DNA of 25,566 bases from an uncultured Collinsella sp. (GTDB lineage Bacteria; Actinomycetota; Coriobacteriia; Coriobacteriales; Coriobacteriaceae), in contig CABQMF010000027.1 in NCBI GenBank assembly GCA_902465265.1, positions 1-25,566 of the forward strand. Direction: 5' to 3'. Under the pieces are notes generated by a model. The model ran no database searches. It saw nothing but the letters and a program-made list of their open reading frames with translations, and was not told the origin of the DNA. This document shows positions 9,173-16,072 of the stretch, piece by piece. How positions within the stretch are numbered: position 1 is the stretch's first letter; every line of letters starts with the position of its first letter. The translations under genes and the position numbers were made by a program.

Positions 9173-10192
9173 CTATCCCAACTGGAAGAACAGGGCGAGG
9201 CCAACGGCGCCAAAGGCCGCGGCGATAATCCAAAAACGGATAACGACCTTGGTCTCGGCCCAGCCCTTCTTTTCGAAATGATGATGAATGGGCGCCATAA
9301 GGAAGACGCGCTTGTGCGTAAAGTGGAAATAGACAACCTGGATCATGACCGACAGGGTCTCGACGATAAACAGACCGCCGATGATGAGGGAAACGACTTC
9401 GGTGTTGGTAATGATGGAGGTGCAGGCAAAAGCGGCACCCAGGGCAAGCGAGCCGGTATCGCCCATAAAGATGCTCGCAGGGTAGCAGTTGAACCACAAA
9501 AAGCCCAGGCAGGCACCGGCGCACGCCGTGCAGAAGATAGACAGGTTCACGTCACCGTGCAAAAACGCCATAGCAGCCATGGCGAGCATGGCGATCATGG
9601 AAGTGCCGCCGGCAAGGCCGTCCAGACCATCGGTCAGGTTCACGGCATTGGAAAGACCGGCGATCATCAGCCAGCAAAATACAATGTAGAGCCACGGGAA
9701 CGAAAGGCCGCAGATGGTGGTCGAAAGAACACCGAGGTCAATCGTCAGGCCGCCGGGAAAACGAATCTCGGGGGCGACGCCGCACCAATTGACGGCGAGC
9801 ACGGTAAAAGTGACGCAGATGATGGTCAGGCCGATCATCTTGGCGTGAGGCGTCAGGCCGAGCGAGCGACCATGCGTGACGGATGTCAGGTCATCGATGA
9901 GACCCAGAACGCCGGTGGCAAGCGTGGCAAGCAGCACGAGCACGAGCTCGGTGGTGAGCTTGCCCATCAGCAGGCAGGTCAGCGAGATCGCAACAAGGAT
10001 GATGACGCCGCCCATGGTCGGCGTACCTTGTTTAATCAAATGACGCTTGGGGCCGTCGGCTCGGACCTGTTGGCCGATACCCTCGACCTTCAGCAGCTTG
10101 ATCCACCACGGCATAAGCAGCAACGCAATGGCGGCAGCGATGCCAAGTCCCAAAAAGGCCTGATACGTAGGATACGAGGGATTGCCGAACAT
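9173..10192 (-). CDS. mraY: Phospho-N-acetylmuramoyl-pentapeptide transferase MraY
   Basis: MraY is the integral membrane enzyme that moves phospho-MurNAc-pentapeptide from UDP to undecaprenyl phosphate, forming lipid I. The 339-residue protein shows about ten hydrophobic segments. The family markers are KQGTPTMGG, the Asp pair in LIDDLTS (about 100-101), NLTDGLDGLAGG (about 185-196), FMGDTGSLALG and the cytoplasmic His cluster APIHHHFEKKGW near the C-terminus. It starts only 3 nt after the murF stop, with AAGGTG inside the end of murF about 11 nt upstream as a probable ribosome site. Confidence 0.97.
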   Translation of the reverse strand: MFGNPSYPTYQAFLGLGIAAAIALLLMPWWIKLLKVEGIGQQVRADGPKRHLIKQGTPTMGGVIILVAISLTCLLMGKLTTELVLVLLATLATGVLGLIDDLTSVTHGRSLGLTPHAKMIGLTIICVTFTVLAVNWCGVAPEIRFPGGLTIDLGVLSTTICGLSFPWLYIVFCWLMIAGLSNAVNLTDGLDGLAGGTSMIAMLAMAAMAFLHGDVNLSIFCTACAGACLGFLWFNCYPASIFMGDTGSLALGAAFACTSIITNTEVVSLIIGGLFIVETLSVMIQVVYFHFTHKRVFLMAPIHHHFEKKGWAETKVVIRFWIIAAAFGAVGLALFFQLG

Positions 10193-10195
10193 GGG

Positions 10196-11620
10196 CTAGC
10201 ACACACCTTCCACAAAGCGGTCGAGCTCAACAAAACGGGAACCCTTGACCAGTACAACATCATGATTTTCAAGCGCGCCGCCCATGCGGTCGAGCACCTG
10301 CTGATAATCGGAGAACACCTGGATGCGGTCCTCATCCATACCCATCATACGTGCGGCATCGGCCATGAGCTGAGCCAGCTCGCCGCCCACGCACGCGAGC
10401 ATGTCGAGCTTCTTGGCGGCGGCATAGGCGCCCACGAGCTCATGCATGCGGGGAGCCTCGTCGCCCATCTCGCCCATCTCGCCCAGGATTGCCATGCGCG
10501 AACCGTCACAGATGAGCGAGCACAGCAAATCGAGGCCGGCAGCCATAGACTCGGCACTGGCGTTATAGGAGTCGTCGATGATGCGCGCTCCGCTCTTGGC
10601 GCGCTTGATCTCCTGACGGTGACCGGTGATCGTAAGGCCCCTAAAGGCAGCATCGATCTGCTCGGGTGTCACGCCCAGACGATAGCCGACCGCGGCGGCC
10701 TTGACGGCATTGGGCACGGACTGCACGCCGGGAATGGCCAGCATGGTATCGACCGTGTCGCCCTGACCAAAGTCAAGCGTAAAGACCGGATGGCCCTCGT
10801 CGTCGACGCGAATGTCGCGTGCGCGGACCTCGTCGTCGTCCGAGACACCGGCCAGCATCACGTCAATACCCGCAGGCTGAGCGAACGTATCGCGAATGAA
10901 CGGCGTAAAGTCGTCCTCGCCGCCCAAAACCAGCAACGGCGAGAAATCGCCGGCGGCGCACATGCCCTGGACAATCTCGGACTTGGCGCGGGCGATGTTC
11001 TCGCGGCTGCCCAGGATGCCGATGTGGGAGGTTCCGATCTTGCTCACGATGGCAAGATTGGGGTTGGCAGACTGGGACAGGCGCTCAATCTCATGAAAAT
11101 GGTTCATGCCCATCTCGAGCACCAGAACCTCGGTATCGGCCGGAGCGGAAAGCACCGTGAGCGGCATACCGATCAGGTTGTTGAAATTGCCCTTCGTGGC
11201 CCAGACGCGATAACGCTTGGCGAGCACGGCGGCGAGCACGTCCTTGGTCGTCGTCTTGCCAATCGAACCGGTAATGCCGACGACCAGGCAGCCAAGCTCC
11301 AAGCGATATACATGCGCCAGGCGCAGCAAGAACTCCTCGGGGTCGTCGGTCAGCAAGATGGCGCATCCCTTGTCCTGCGCCAGCGAAACCAGCTCGGCAT
11401 CGGGCTCGCGCGTCATCACGACGGCACCGGCACCCGATTCGATGGCACGGGAGGCAAAATCATTGCCGTCGACCTTTTCGCCGGGGAAGGCGACAAAGAT
11501 CGTCCCCTCCTCGACCTGACGCGAGTCGATAACGCACCCGCGGCATACCCGATCGACTTCTTCCGTCACGGTTCGGGCCCCCGTTGAGGCCGCGAGGTTG
11601 TTGACGGCGATCTCTATCAT
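10196..11620 (-). CDS. murF: UDP-N-acetylmuramoyl-tripeptide--D-alanyl-D-alanine ligase MurF
   Basis: MurF attaches the D-Ala-D-Ala dipeptide to the UDP-MurNAc-tripeptide, completing the cytoplasmic precursor. The 474-residue protein has the N-terminal UDP-substrate domain (VIDSRQVEEGTIFVAF), the ATP loop TGSIGKTTTK (about 117-126), GNFNNLIGMPLT typical of MurF, MGMNHFHEI, and the C-terminal IIDDSYNASAESM. The loop has Ile where Asn or Val is common, which does not disturb the Walker motif. ATG at 11620 has AGGGGAG about 5 nt upstream. It follows ftsI after a 125-nt gap where murE is found in many bacteria. Confidence 0.96.
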   Translation of the reverse strand: MIEIAVNNLAASTGARTVTEEVDRVCRGCVIDSRQVEEGTIFVAFPGEKVDGNDFASRAIESGAGAVVMTREPDAELVSLAQDKGCAILLTDDPEEFLLRLAHVYRLELGCLVVGITGSIGKTTTKDVLAAVLAKRYRVWATKGNFNNLIGMPLTVLSAPADTEVLVLEMGMNHFHEIERLSQSANPNLAIVSKIGTSHIGILGSRENIARAKSEIVQGMCAAGDFSPLLVLGGEDDFTPFIRDTFAQPAGIDVMLAGVSDDDEVRARDIRVDDEGHPVFTLDFGQGDTVDTMLAIPGVQSVPNAVKAAAVGYRLGVTPEQIDAAFRGLTITGHRQEIKRAKSGARIIDDSYNASAESMAAGLDLLCSLICDGSRMAILGEMGEMGDEAPRMHELVGAYAAAKKLDMLACVGGELAQLMADAARMMGMDEDRIQVFSDYQQVLDRMGGALENHDVVLVKGSRFVELDRFVEGVC

Positions 11621-11745
11621 TGCAGCTCCCCTGTAAACCTAATAATGCTATCGGCGTATTGTATCCCAGTGCCATGCGCGCGTGGTGCAGGGCATGTGAA
11701 CACCCTTCAGATTAAACGGCAGACCACGCTCAAGATTGTAACCCC
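11621..11745 (-). promoter_or_regulatory. ftsI-murF gap with possible -10 element
   Basis: This gap is unusually long for the cluster. On the minus strand it contains TACAAT (11658-11663), one mismatch from the -10 consensus and about 37 nt before the murF start. No convincing -35 hexamer is seen. It could be a weak internal promoter for murF and the genes after it, or simply the scar of a lost murE. Confidence 0.25.
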
Positions 11746-13611
11746 CTACTTCGTGCGCGGGATACCCAGCACGTCGAGCGCGTTGGCCATAATGGACTGG
11801 AATGGCACCGCGGCGGCATCCGAGCCGCTCGGCGTTCCATCGAGTGTGATATAGCACAGTACCTTGGGCGATTGTGCCGGCGCAAAGCCCATAAAGGACG
11901 ACATGTAGTTCTCCTTGAGGTAACCGCCGTTCTCGTCAGCACGCTCGGCCGTACCGGTCTTGCCCGCCACGTCATAGCCGTCCACGGCACCGCCCACGCC
12001 CGTGCCTTCGGACACGACCGTCTGCATGCACGATGTCACCTGGGCGGCAGCGTCCTCCGAAATCGCACGCTCGCCTTCGCCCCAGTCCTTCTCATCGCCC
12101 TTGCTGGACTTATAGAAGTGCGGCGTCATCATCACGCCGCCGTTCGCGATGCCGCCCACGGCACGTGCGACCTCAATCGGCGAGACGGACAGCGCCTGGC
12201 CAAAGCTCATCGAGCCCAGCGTGGCGCCGTCGTACTGGTCGCGCTCCTTGACGATGCCCAGACTCTCACCCGGAAAATCGACACCGGAGCTATGGCCGAT
12301 ACCCCACTTGTCCACATAGGTGGCAAAATCATCTGCACCGATCTTGCGTCCCACCAGGACAAAGCCCACATTGGACGAACGACGCATCATCTCGCGCACG
12401 TCCATGGTCATGGTGTAGTCGCGCTTATCGGCGTCGGTAACGGTGTCGTCGCCAACCTTAATGCTCGCCGGCACCTCAAACGACGTGCTCGAACGCACGG
12501 CGCCCAAGTCGAAGCCGGCACCGGCCACGAGCGTCTTAAAGACCGAGCCGGGCTCGTAGGCATCGGTAACCAGGCGCAAGTTCATGTCCTCGGTCTTGGC
12601 GTTTTCCAGATCGGTCTGGTCATATGTCGGATACGAGCATGCCGCCAGAATCTCGCCCGTCGTGGGATCGGTGACCAGGGCCGAGCCATTCTTGGCCTTG
12701 GTCTTTTCGACCGCCTCAGCCAGGGCGTCCTCGGCGGCGCGCTGGATATTGACATCGAGCGTCGTCACGATGTCCACGCCGTCCACCGCGGCGACCTTTT
12801 TATAGGCGCCGCCCGCGATATAGCTACCGTCCCTCGCCCGCTCACGCACCAGCGAACCGTTGGTTCCGGTCAAAAGCTTGTTGTACTGTTTTTCGAGGCC
12901 CGTCAGACCGTCGTTGTCCACGTTTACCACGCCAAGCACCTGCGATGCCAGGTTGCCGTAGGGGTACACGCGCTTCATAGCCTGCTCAAAGAGCACGCCT
13001 GGCAGGTTCTTCTTCTCCAGCGCCGCGGCATCGTCCTCGTCCACCTGACGTTTGATATACACCCAGGTGCCATCCGACTCAACGAGCTCGCGACAGGTCT
13101 TTTTATCGATTCCCGTAGCTTTGACCAGTGCCGATACCGTCTTGTCAACGTCCTCGATAAGCTGAGGATTCACGGCGATGTTGCGGCATTCGACCGACGA
13201 CGTCAGCACGTTGCCGTTACGGTCGTAGATGGTACCGCGTTTGGCATACAGCGTCTGTGCAAGCAAGCGACGTGCATCGGCGCGGTCGCGCAACTTATCG
13301 GCTTCCACGATTTGATAGTCGGCAAGGCGAAGGACGCCCAAACCCAAGCCAAACCCGATGAAGCCCATGACGGCTTTGCGACGGGGCAGCGGCGTGCCCG
13401 TGAGCCATTCGGTCGACGAGCTCTTGCGCGGTCTGGTGTTATGCATCTGAGGACCACTCGAGCCACGGAGACGCGACGCGGGGTCGTTGCCATAGGACGG
13501 CCTCGCGTTGTAAGATGGCCGACCCGTTCCTTGATAACCAGAACGTCCCCGCGATGAGGGACGTCCAGAACCGCGACCCCCGTCGGAGCCGCGGCGATAG
13601 TCATTTGTCAT
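11746..13611 (-). CDS. ftsI: Septal penicillin-binding protein FtsI (class B PBP)
   Basis: FtsI is the monofunctional transpeptidase that cross-links septal peptidoglycan in complex with FtsW. The 621-residue protein has a Gly/Ser/Arg-rich cytoplasmic N-terminus of about 75 residues, one membrane helix (about 80-97), the PBP dimerisation domain (from about 120, with RGTIYDRNG) and the transpeptidase domain. The three penicillin-binding motifs are intact: SVFK with catalytic Ser near 356, SSN near 412-414, and KTGTAE near 551-556. The ATG at 13611 lies 17 nt after the FtsL-like gene and has only a weak ribosome site, so a start further in cannot be excluded. The basic tail resembles those on FtsQ and FtsW in this same cluster. 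Confidence 0.96.
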   Translation of the reverse strand: MTNDYRRGSDGGRGSGRPSSRGRSGYQGTGRPSYNARPSYGNDPASRLRGSSGPQMHNTRPRKSSSTEWLTGTPLPRRKAVMGFIGFGLGLGVLRLADYQIVEADKLRDRADARRLLAQTLYAKRGTIYDRNGNVLTSSVECRNIAVNPQLIEDVDKTVSALVKATGIDKKTCRELVESDGTWVYIKRQVDEDDAAALEKKNLPGVLFEQAMKRVYPYGNLASQVLGVVNVDNDGLTGLEKQYNKLLTGTNGSLVRERARDGSYIAGGAYKKVAAVDGVDIVTTLDVNIQRAAEDALAEAVEKTKAKNGSALVTDPTTGEILAACSYPTYDQTDLENAKTEDMNLRLVTDAYEPGSVFKTLVAGAGFDLGAVRSSTSFEVPASIKVGDDTVTDADKRDYTMTMDVREMMRRSSNVGFVLVGRKIGADDFATYVDKWGIGHSSGVDFPGESLGIVKERDQYDGATLGSMSFGQALSVSPIEVARAVGGIANGGVMMTPHFYKSSKGDEKDWGEGERAISEDAAAQVTSCMQTVVSEGTGVGGAVDGYDVAGKTGTAERADENGGYLKENYMSSFMGFAPAQSPKVLCYITLDGTPSGSDAAAVPFQSIMANALDVLGIPRTK

Positions 13612-13628
13612 ACTCAGCTACCGTCTTG

Positions 13629-14099
13629 TTACTGAGCGGTCGCGGTCGAGCTAGCGCCCGCGGCTGCATCCTGCGAAAAGTCAAGTGTAACGCTCTCGCT
13701 GGGCTCCACCATGCCATAAGCGCCCGCAAGGTCGCGAATGCGCGTGTCGGCACCATAGACCGAATGCATGACCTCCAGGTCGGAGCTCTCGTCGGTCGCC
13801 TTCTCGAGCGTGTTGGTAAGCGCGGCGTTGCTGTTGAGCACCTGGGCCGTAACGCCGGCGAGCGCCACACGGGCGACACCGATCGTCATGAAGATGGCCG
13901 CAATGATGCAAAACGTTTTAAGAACGCTCATGAAAACCGGGCTTACCGCCTGGTTTGCCTGACGGCCCGCGCCCGTGTAGACATCAAAGCGCGGCGTGCG
14001 CTGCTCGCGGGGAGCAGCGGGAGCCTGCGGTGCCTCACGATAGGCGGGCACGGCGTTCATATCATAGGCGAGTGCTGCGTTTGAGGTGTTGTAGCCCAT
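13629..14099 (-). CDS. ftsL: FtsL-like division protein (small bitopic coiled-coil protein)
   Basis: The 156-residue protein has a hydrophilic N-terminus of about 55 residues, one membrane helix (about 59-83), and an external region with heptad-like spacing (AQVLNSNAALTNTLEKATDESSDLEV). It ends with RIRDLAGAYGMVEPSESV, which resembles the FtsL/DivIC tail motif of a short Arg-rich helix followed by a glycine and a proline. FtsL proteins diverge quickly, so the name rests mainly on topology, size and the position between rsmH and ftsI. In other bacteria FtsL joins FtsQ and FtsB/DivIC to activate FtsW-FtsI. ATG at 14099 has GGGAGG about 9 nt upstream. Confidence 0.82.
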   Translation of the reverse strand: MGYNTSNAALAYDMNAVPAYREAPQAPAAPREQRTPRFDVYTGAGRQANQAVSPVFMSVLKTFCIIAAIFMTIGVARVALAGVTAQVLNSNAALTNTLEKATDESSDLEVMHSVYGADTRIRDLAGAYGMVEPSESVTLDFSQDAAAGASSTATAQ

Positions 14100-14189
14100 G
14101 ATATGCCGCCTCCCATCCCGAGTACGTTGGTAGTGTGTTTAAGCTTCGTTTGTGGTACGAGCGGGAGGTCCAATATCGCGCGGTCGCGT

Positions 14190-15155
14190 CTACAGACGCT
14201 GTGCCACGCGGATCTTGGCTGATCTCGCCCGAGGGTTGCGCGCAACCTCATCGGGTTGGGCAACCAGGGGTTTGCGGGTGATGACCTTGAGTATCGGCAC
14301 GTTGCCGCACACGCACACCGGAATCTCCGGCGGACACGTGCACCCCTGGCTCATCTCCTTAAAGTGGTTCTTTACGATACGGTCCTCGAGCGAGTGATAC
14401 GAGATGACGCAGATGCGTCCGCCCGGATTGAGCCACCTTGTGGCGGCGTCAAGCCCCCGCTCGAGCACATCGAGTTCGTGATTGACCTCGATGCGAATGG
14501 CCTGGAAACTCTTCTTGGCTGGGTGTCCGCCATGCCGACGGGCAGCAGCGGGGATACCAGCCTTGATGATCTCGACAAACTGGCCGGTGGTTTCGATCGG
14601 CTCATGCTCGCGGCGGCGCACGATCTCACGCGCGATCTGCGAGGCGAACTTCTCTTCGCCGTAGACGCGTAGAATCCGGGCGAGGTCGTGTTCGTTATAG
14701 GTGTTGATGACCTCAGCTGCGTTTAAGGTGTTGTTACCCGGATCCATCCGCATGTCCAATGGGGCGTCCTCGTTGTACGAAAAGCCCCTGCCAGGGATAT
14801 CGAGTTGCGGCGACGAAACGCCCAAGTCGAACAGGAAGCCATCGACCCCGGGCACCTCGGCCGAGCAAAGCAGCTCGTCCAAGTCGCCGAAGTTGCCCTT
14901 CAGCAGCTGGTGCGGTACGCCGGGAACCTCGCGGTCCAGACGGGCGCCAGCGGTCTCGAGGGCCATGTCGTCCTGATCGACGCCGAGCAAAAGGCCGGTC
15001 TCCCCCACCTGCGCAGCCATCTTTACCGAATGGCCGGCACCGCCAAGTGTGCAGTCGCAGACGACGGAGCCGCTCTTTAGCTGCAGCGACTCAAGCACTT
15101 CGCCGAGCATGACAGGTTCATGCCGATATTCTTGTGTCAAGATCCCACGCTCCAT
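14190..15155 (-). CDS. rsmH: 16S rRNA (cytosine-1402-N4)-methyltransferase RsmH
   Basis: RsmH (formerly MraW) uses S-adenosylmethionine to methylate N4 of C1402 in the decoding site of 16S rRNA. The 321-residue protein begins with the family stretch HEPVMLGEVLESL, has the SAM-binding CTLGGAGHS (about 35-43), GVDQDD, LFDLGVSSPQLD, GRGFSY and the C-terminal ISYHSLEDRIVK motif. CTCPPEIPVCVCG, a typical Cys-rich segment, is near the end. ATG at 15155 lies 20 nt after mraZ with no strong ribosome site; a TTG five codons later has GGAG 9 nt upstream and is an alternative. A 90-nt gap with no visible gene separates it from the FtsL-like gene. Confidence 0.96.
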   Translation of the reverse strand: MERGILTQEYRHEPVMLGEVLESLQLKSGSVVCDCTLGGAGHSVKMAAQVGETGLLLGVDQDDMALETAGARLDREVPGVPHQLLKGNFGDLDELLCSAEVPGVDGFLFDLGVSSPQLDIPGRGFSYNEDAPLDMRMDPGNNTLNAAEVINTYNEHDLARILRVYGEEKFASQIAREIVRRREHEPIETTGQFVEIIKAGIPAAARRHGGHPAKKSFQAIRIEVNHELDVLERGLDAATRWLNPGGRICVISYHSLEDRIVKNHFKEMSQGCTCPPEIPVCVCGNVPILKVITRKPLVAQPDEVARNPRARSAKIRVAQRL

Positions 15156-15175
15156 CCGTTACTCGTGCCTTGCCC

Positions 15176-15610
15176 TTACGAGAAGAAGAGGTCCAGCAGG
15201 GCCTCGTCGTCATCGTCCTCATCGGCCGTAGCGCGGTCCCAAACCTCAAGGTGGTCGTAGTTGCCCACAACCGTGACCTCGCGGTCGAGGTTCGCCTGCT
15301 TGCGGAGAGACTCAGAAAGACCGATACGACCCGCGCTGTCCACATCCATCGACGTGGTGCGCTTGTTGATCGCCCTCATGAGCTTCTGGTCGTTGATGTC
15401 ACGCGGGTTAAAACCCTCGTGGCCCTCACGACCCGCGAAGAGTCCTTCGACCCACTTATCGAAGGCCTCGGCAGAGAACACGTACAGAGCATCGACATCC
15501 AGGGCTTTGAACACGCGAACGTGCTCTCCAAGCTCCTCACGAAGGGGTGCAGGCAGGGATAGACGACCTTTTGCATCGAGATTGCGCTCGTATGCACCCG
15601 TCATTCCCAT
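15176..15610 (-). CDS. mraZ: Transcriptional regulator MraZ
   Basis: MraZ is a ring-forming DNA-binding protein with two SpoVT/AbrB-like domains. It normally controls its own operon and, in some bacteria, many other genes. Both half-domains are visible: LDAKGRLSLPAPLREEL (about 11-27) and VDSAGRIGLSESLRKQ (about 90-105). The 144-residue protein ends in an acidic tail (DEDDDDEALLDLFFS). The ATG at 15610 has a strong GGGGAGGG site 5 nt upstream. It is the first gene of the dcw cluster, preceded by a promoter and TGGGG boxes of the kind MraZ binds, so autoregulation is likely. Confidence 0.95.
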   Translation of the reverse strand: MGMTGAYERNLDAKGRLSLPAPLREELGEHVRVFKALDVDALYVFSAEAFDKWVEGLFAGREGHEGFNPRDINDQKLMRAINKRTTSMDVDSAGRIGLSESLRKQANLDREVTVVGNYDHLEVWDRATADEDDDDEALLDLFFS

Positions 15611-15646
15611 GTGCGCCCTCCCCTCGGTTACTCAGATGGCACGTAC

Positions 15647-15663
15647 GCGGGGAACCACCCCGC
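15647..15663. repeat. Leader hairpin GCGGGG-N5-CCCCGC
   Basis: A perfect 6-bp inverted repeat with loop AACCA lies inside the expected 5' untranslated region of mraZ. Its core GGGGTGGTTCCCC (minus strand) is nearly identical to the hairpin in the promoter spacer at 15684-15700, 37 bp upstream. Its role is unknown; repressor binding or an RNA hairpin are both possible. Confidence 0.6.
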
Positions 15664-15678
15664 CTGTCGACGTCATCA

Positions 15679-15707
15679 ATAATATGGGGAACCGCCCCAT
15701 TTTTCAA
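15679..15707 (-). promoter_or_regulatory. mraZ / dcw operon promoter
   Basis: On the minus strand TTGAAA (15702-15707) and TATTAT (15679-15684) are separated by exactly 17 bp, a strong match to the primary-sigma consensus. The expected start of transcription is near 15672, giving a leader of about 60 nt. The spacer holds a perfect palindrome ATGGGG-N5-CCCCAT (15684-15700), so a protein bound there would block polymerase directly. Confidence 0.8.
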
Positions 15708-15741
15708 CACCTTTCCCCACCCCTTCCCCCACCCCGCCCCA
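15695..15741 (-). promoter_or_regulatory. TGGGG repeats, probable MraZ operator
   Basis: Four TGGGG boxes read on the minus strand at 15737-15741, 15727-15731, 15715-15719 and 15695-15699, with steps of 10, 12 and 20 bp. Three lie just upstream of the -35 element and the fourth inside the promoter spacer. MraZ proteins are known to bind direct TGGG-type repeats with about 10-bp spacing ahead of mraZ, so these are the natural autoregulatory sites. Confidence 0.65.
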
Positions 15742-15753
15742 CCACTCCACCCT

Positions 15754-15809
15754 CAATATGTTGTAAAACACCCCCGAGCATATGTTCGAAAACACAATAT
15801 GTTGTGTTT
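15754..15809. repeat. ATATGTT repeats with 8-bp palindrome
   Basis: CAATATGTTGT occurs twice exactly (15754-15764 and 15795-15805), and a third ATATGTT lies between them (15780-15786). The second copy is part of a perfect palindrome AAACACAA-TATG-TTGTGTTT (15790-15809). The tract is AT-rich in a GC-rich chromosome. It looks like an operator for an unidentified regulator. Confidence 0.55.
15775..15788. promoter_or_regulatory. LexA-like (SOS) box
   Basis: CGAGCATATGTTCG matches the CGAAC-N4-GTTCG LexA consensus of Bacillus and actinobacteria at nine of the ten defined positions. It lies about 110 bp upstream of the predicted mraZ transcription start, farther than is usual for direct repression, and no second promoter overlapping it was found. 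Binding by LexA is therefore only a possibility. Confidence 0.4.
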
Positions 15810-15851
15810 GCAGCAAAGGCGGGATGCCACCTGTAGAACCGCGCCCGCGAA

Positions 15852-15877
15852 CCTCAACCTTCAAGTTGACCTTGAGG
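15852..15877. repeat. Nested inverted repeat CCTCAA...TTGAGG
   Basis: CCTCAA and TTGAGG form a 6-bp inverted repeat with a 14-nt centre that holds a second one, TCAAC-N6-GTTGA (15854-15869). The outer arms match those of SoxR-type (MerR family) operators, though the spacing is longer. No regulated gene is evident beside it. The rest of 15611-16072 contains no credible gene. Confidence 0.4.
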
Positions 15878-15969
15878 CGATTTTTACGTCCCTTTACACG
15901 CCGTTCACATCGCCCCCAAACTCCCCCACCCACGACACACACGGCCCACCGCCGCGTCGGTGTCTGGCG

Positions 15970-16038
15970 AAAAATGGGGCGGGCCCCAGATTGCCCATGC
16001 GCGCAAAAGTGCGTCTCGGCAATCTGGGGCCCGTCCCC
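15970..16038 (-). terminator. Long-stem terminator after xerD
   Basis: GGGGCGGGCCCCAGATTGCC (15976-15995) pairs with its complement at 16018-16038 except for one bulged base, giving a 20-bp stem. The 22-nt loop can itself form a short GC hairpin. On the minus strand five T residues follow. It starts about 35 nt after the xerD stop and should isolate the pyrG-xerD operon from mraZ. Confidence 0.85.
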
Positions 16039-16042
16039 CTTA

Positions 16043-16056
16043 ATATTTATAAATAT
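16043..16056. repeat. 14-bp AT palindrome
   Basis: ATATTTATAAATAT is a perfect palindrome lying between the xerD stop codon and the xerD terminator. Its function is unknown; it may only be an AT-rich extension of the terminator region. Confidence 0.4.
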
Positions 16057-16072
16057 GCAGGTCAGCGAGGTG

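Noticed and set aside
8312..11587. A 1091-codon open frame on the plus strand
   Set aside because: It lies exactly opposite murD, mraY and murF. The translation is low-complexity, rich in His, Arg, Gly and Asp, with no domain; it is a by-product of high-GC third positions.
11872..13557. A 561-codon open frame opposite ftsI
   Set aside because: Shadow of ftsI with His/Arg-rich composition and no domain.
15676..15942. An 88-codon open frame on the minus strand in the mraZ upstream region
   Set aside because: It runs through the promoter, the TGGGG boxes and the palindromes, is Gly/Val-rich, and has no ribosome site.
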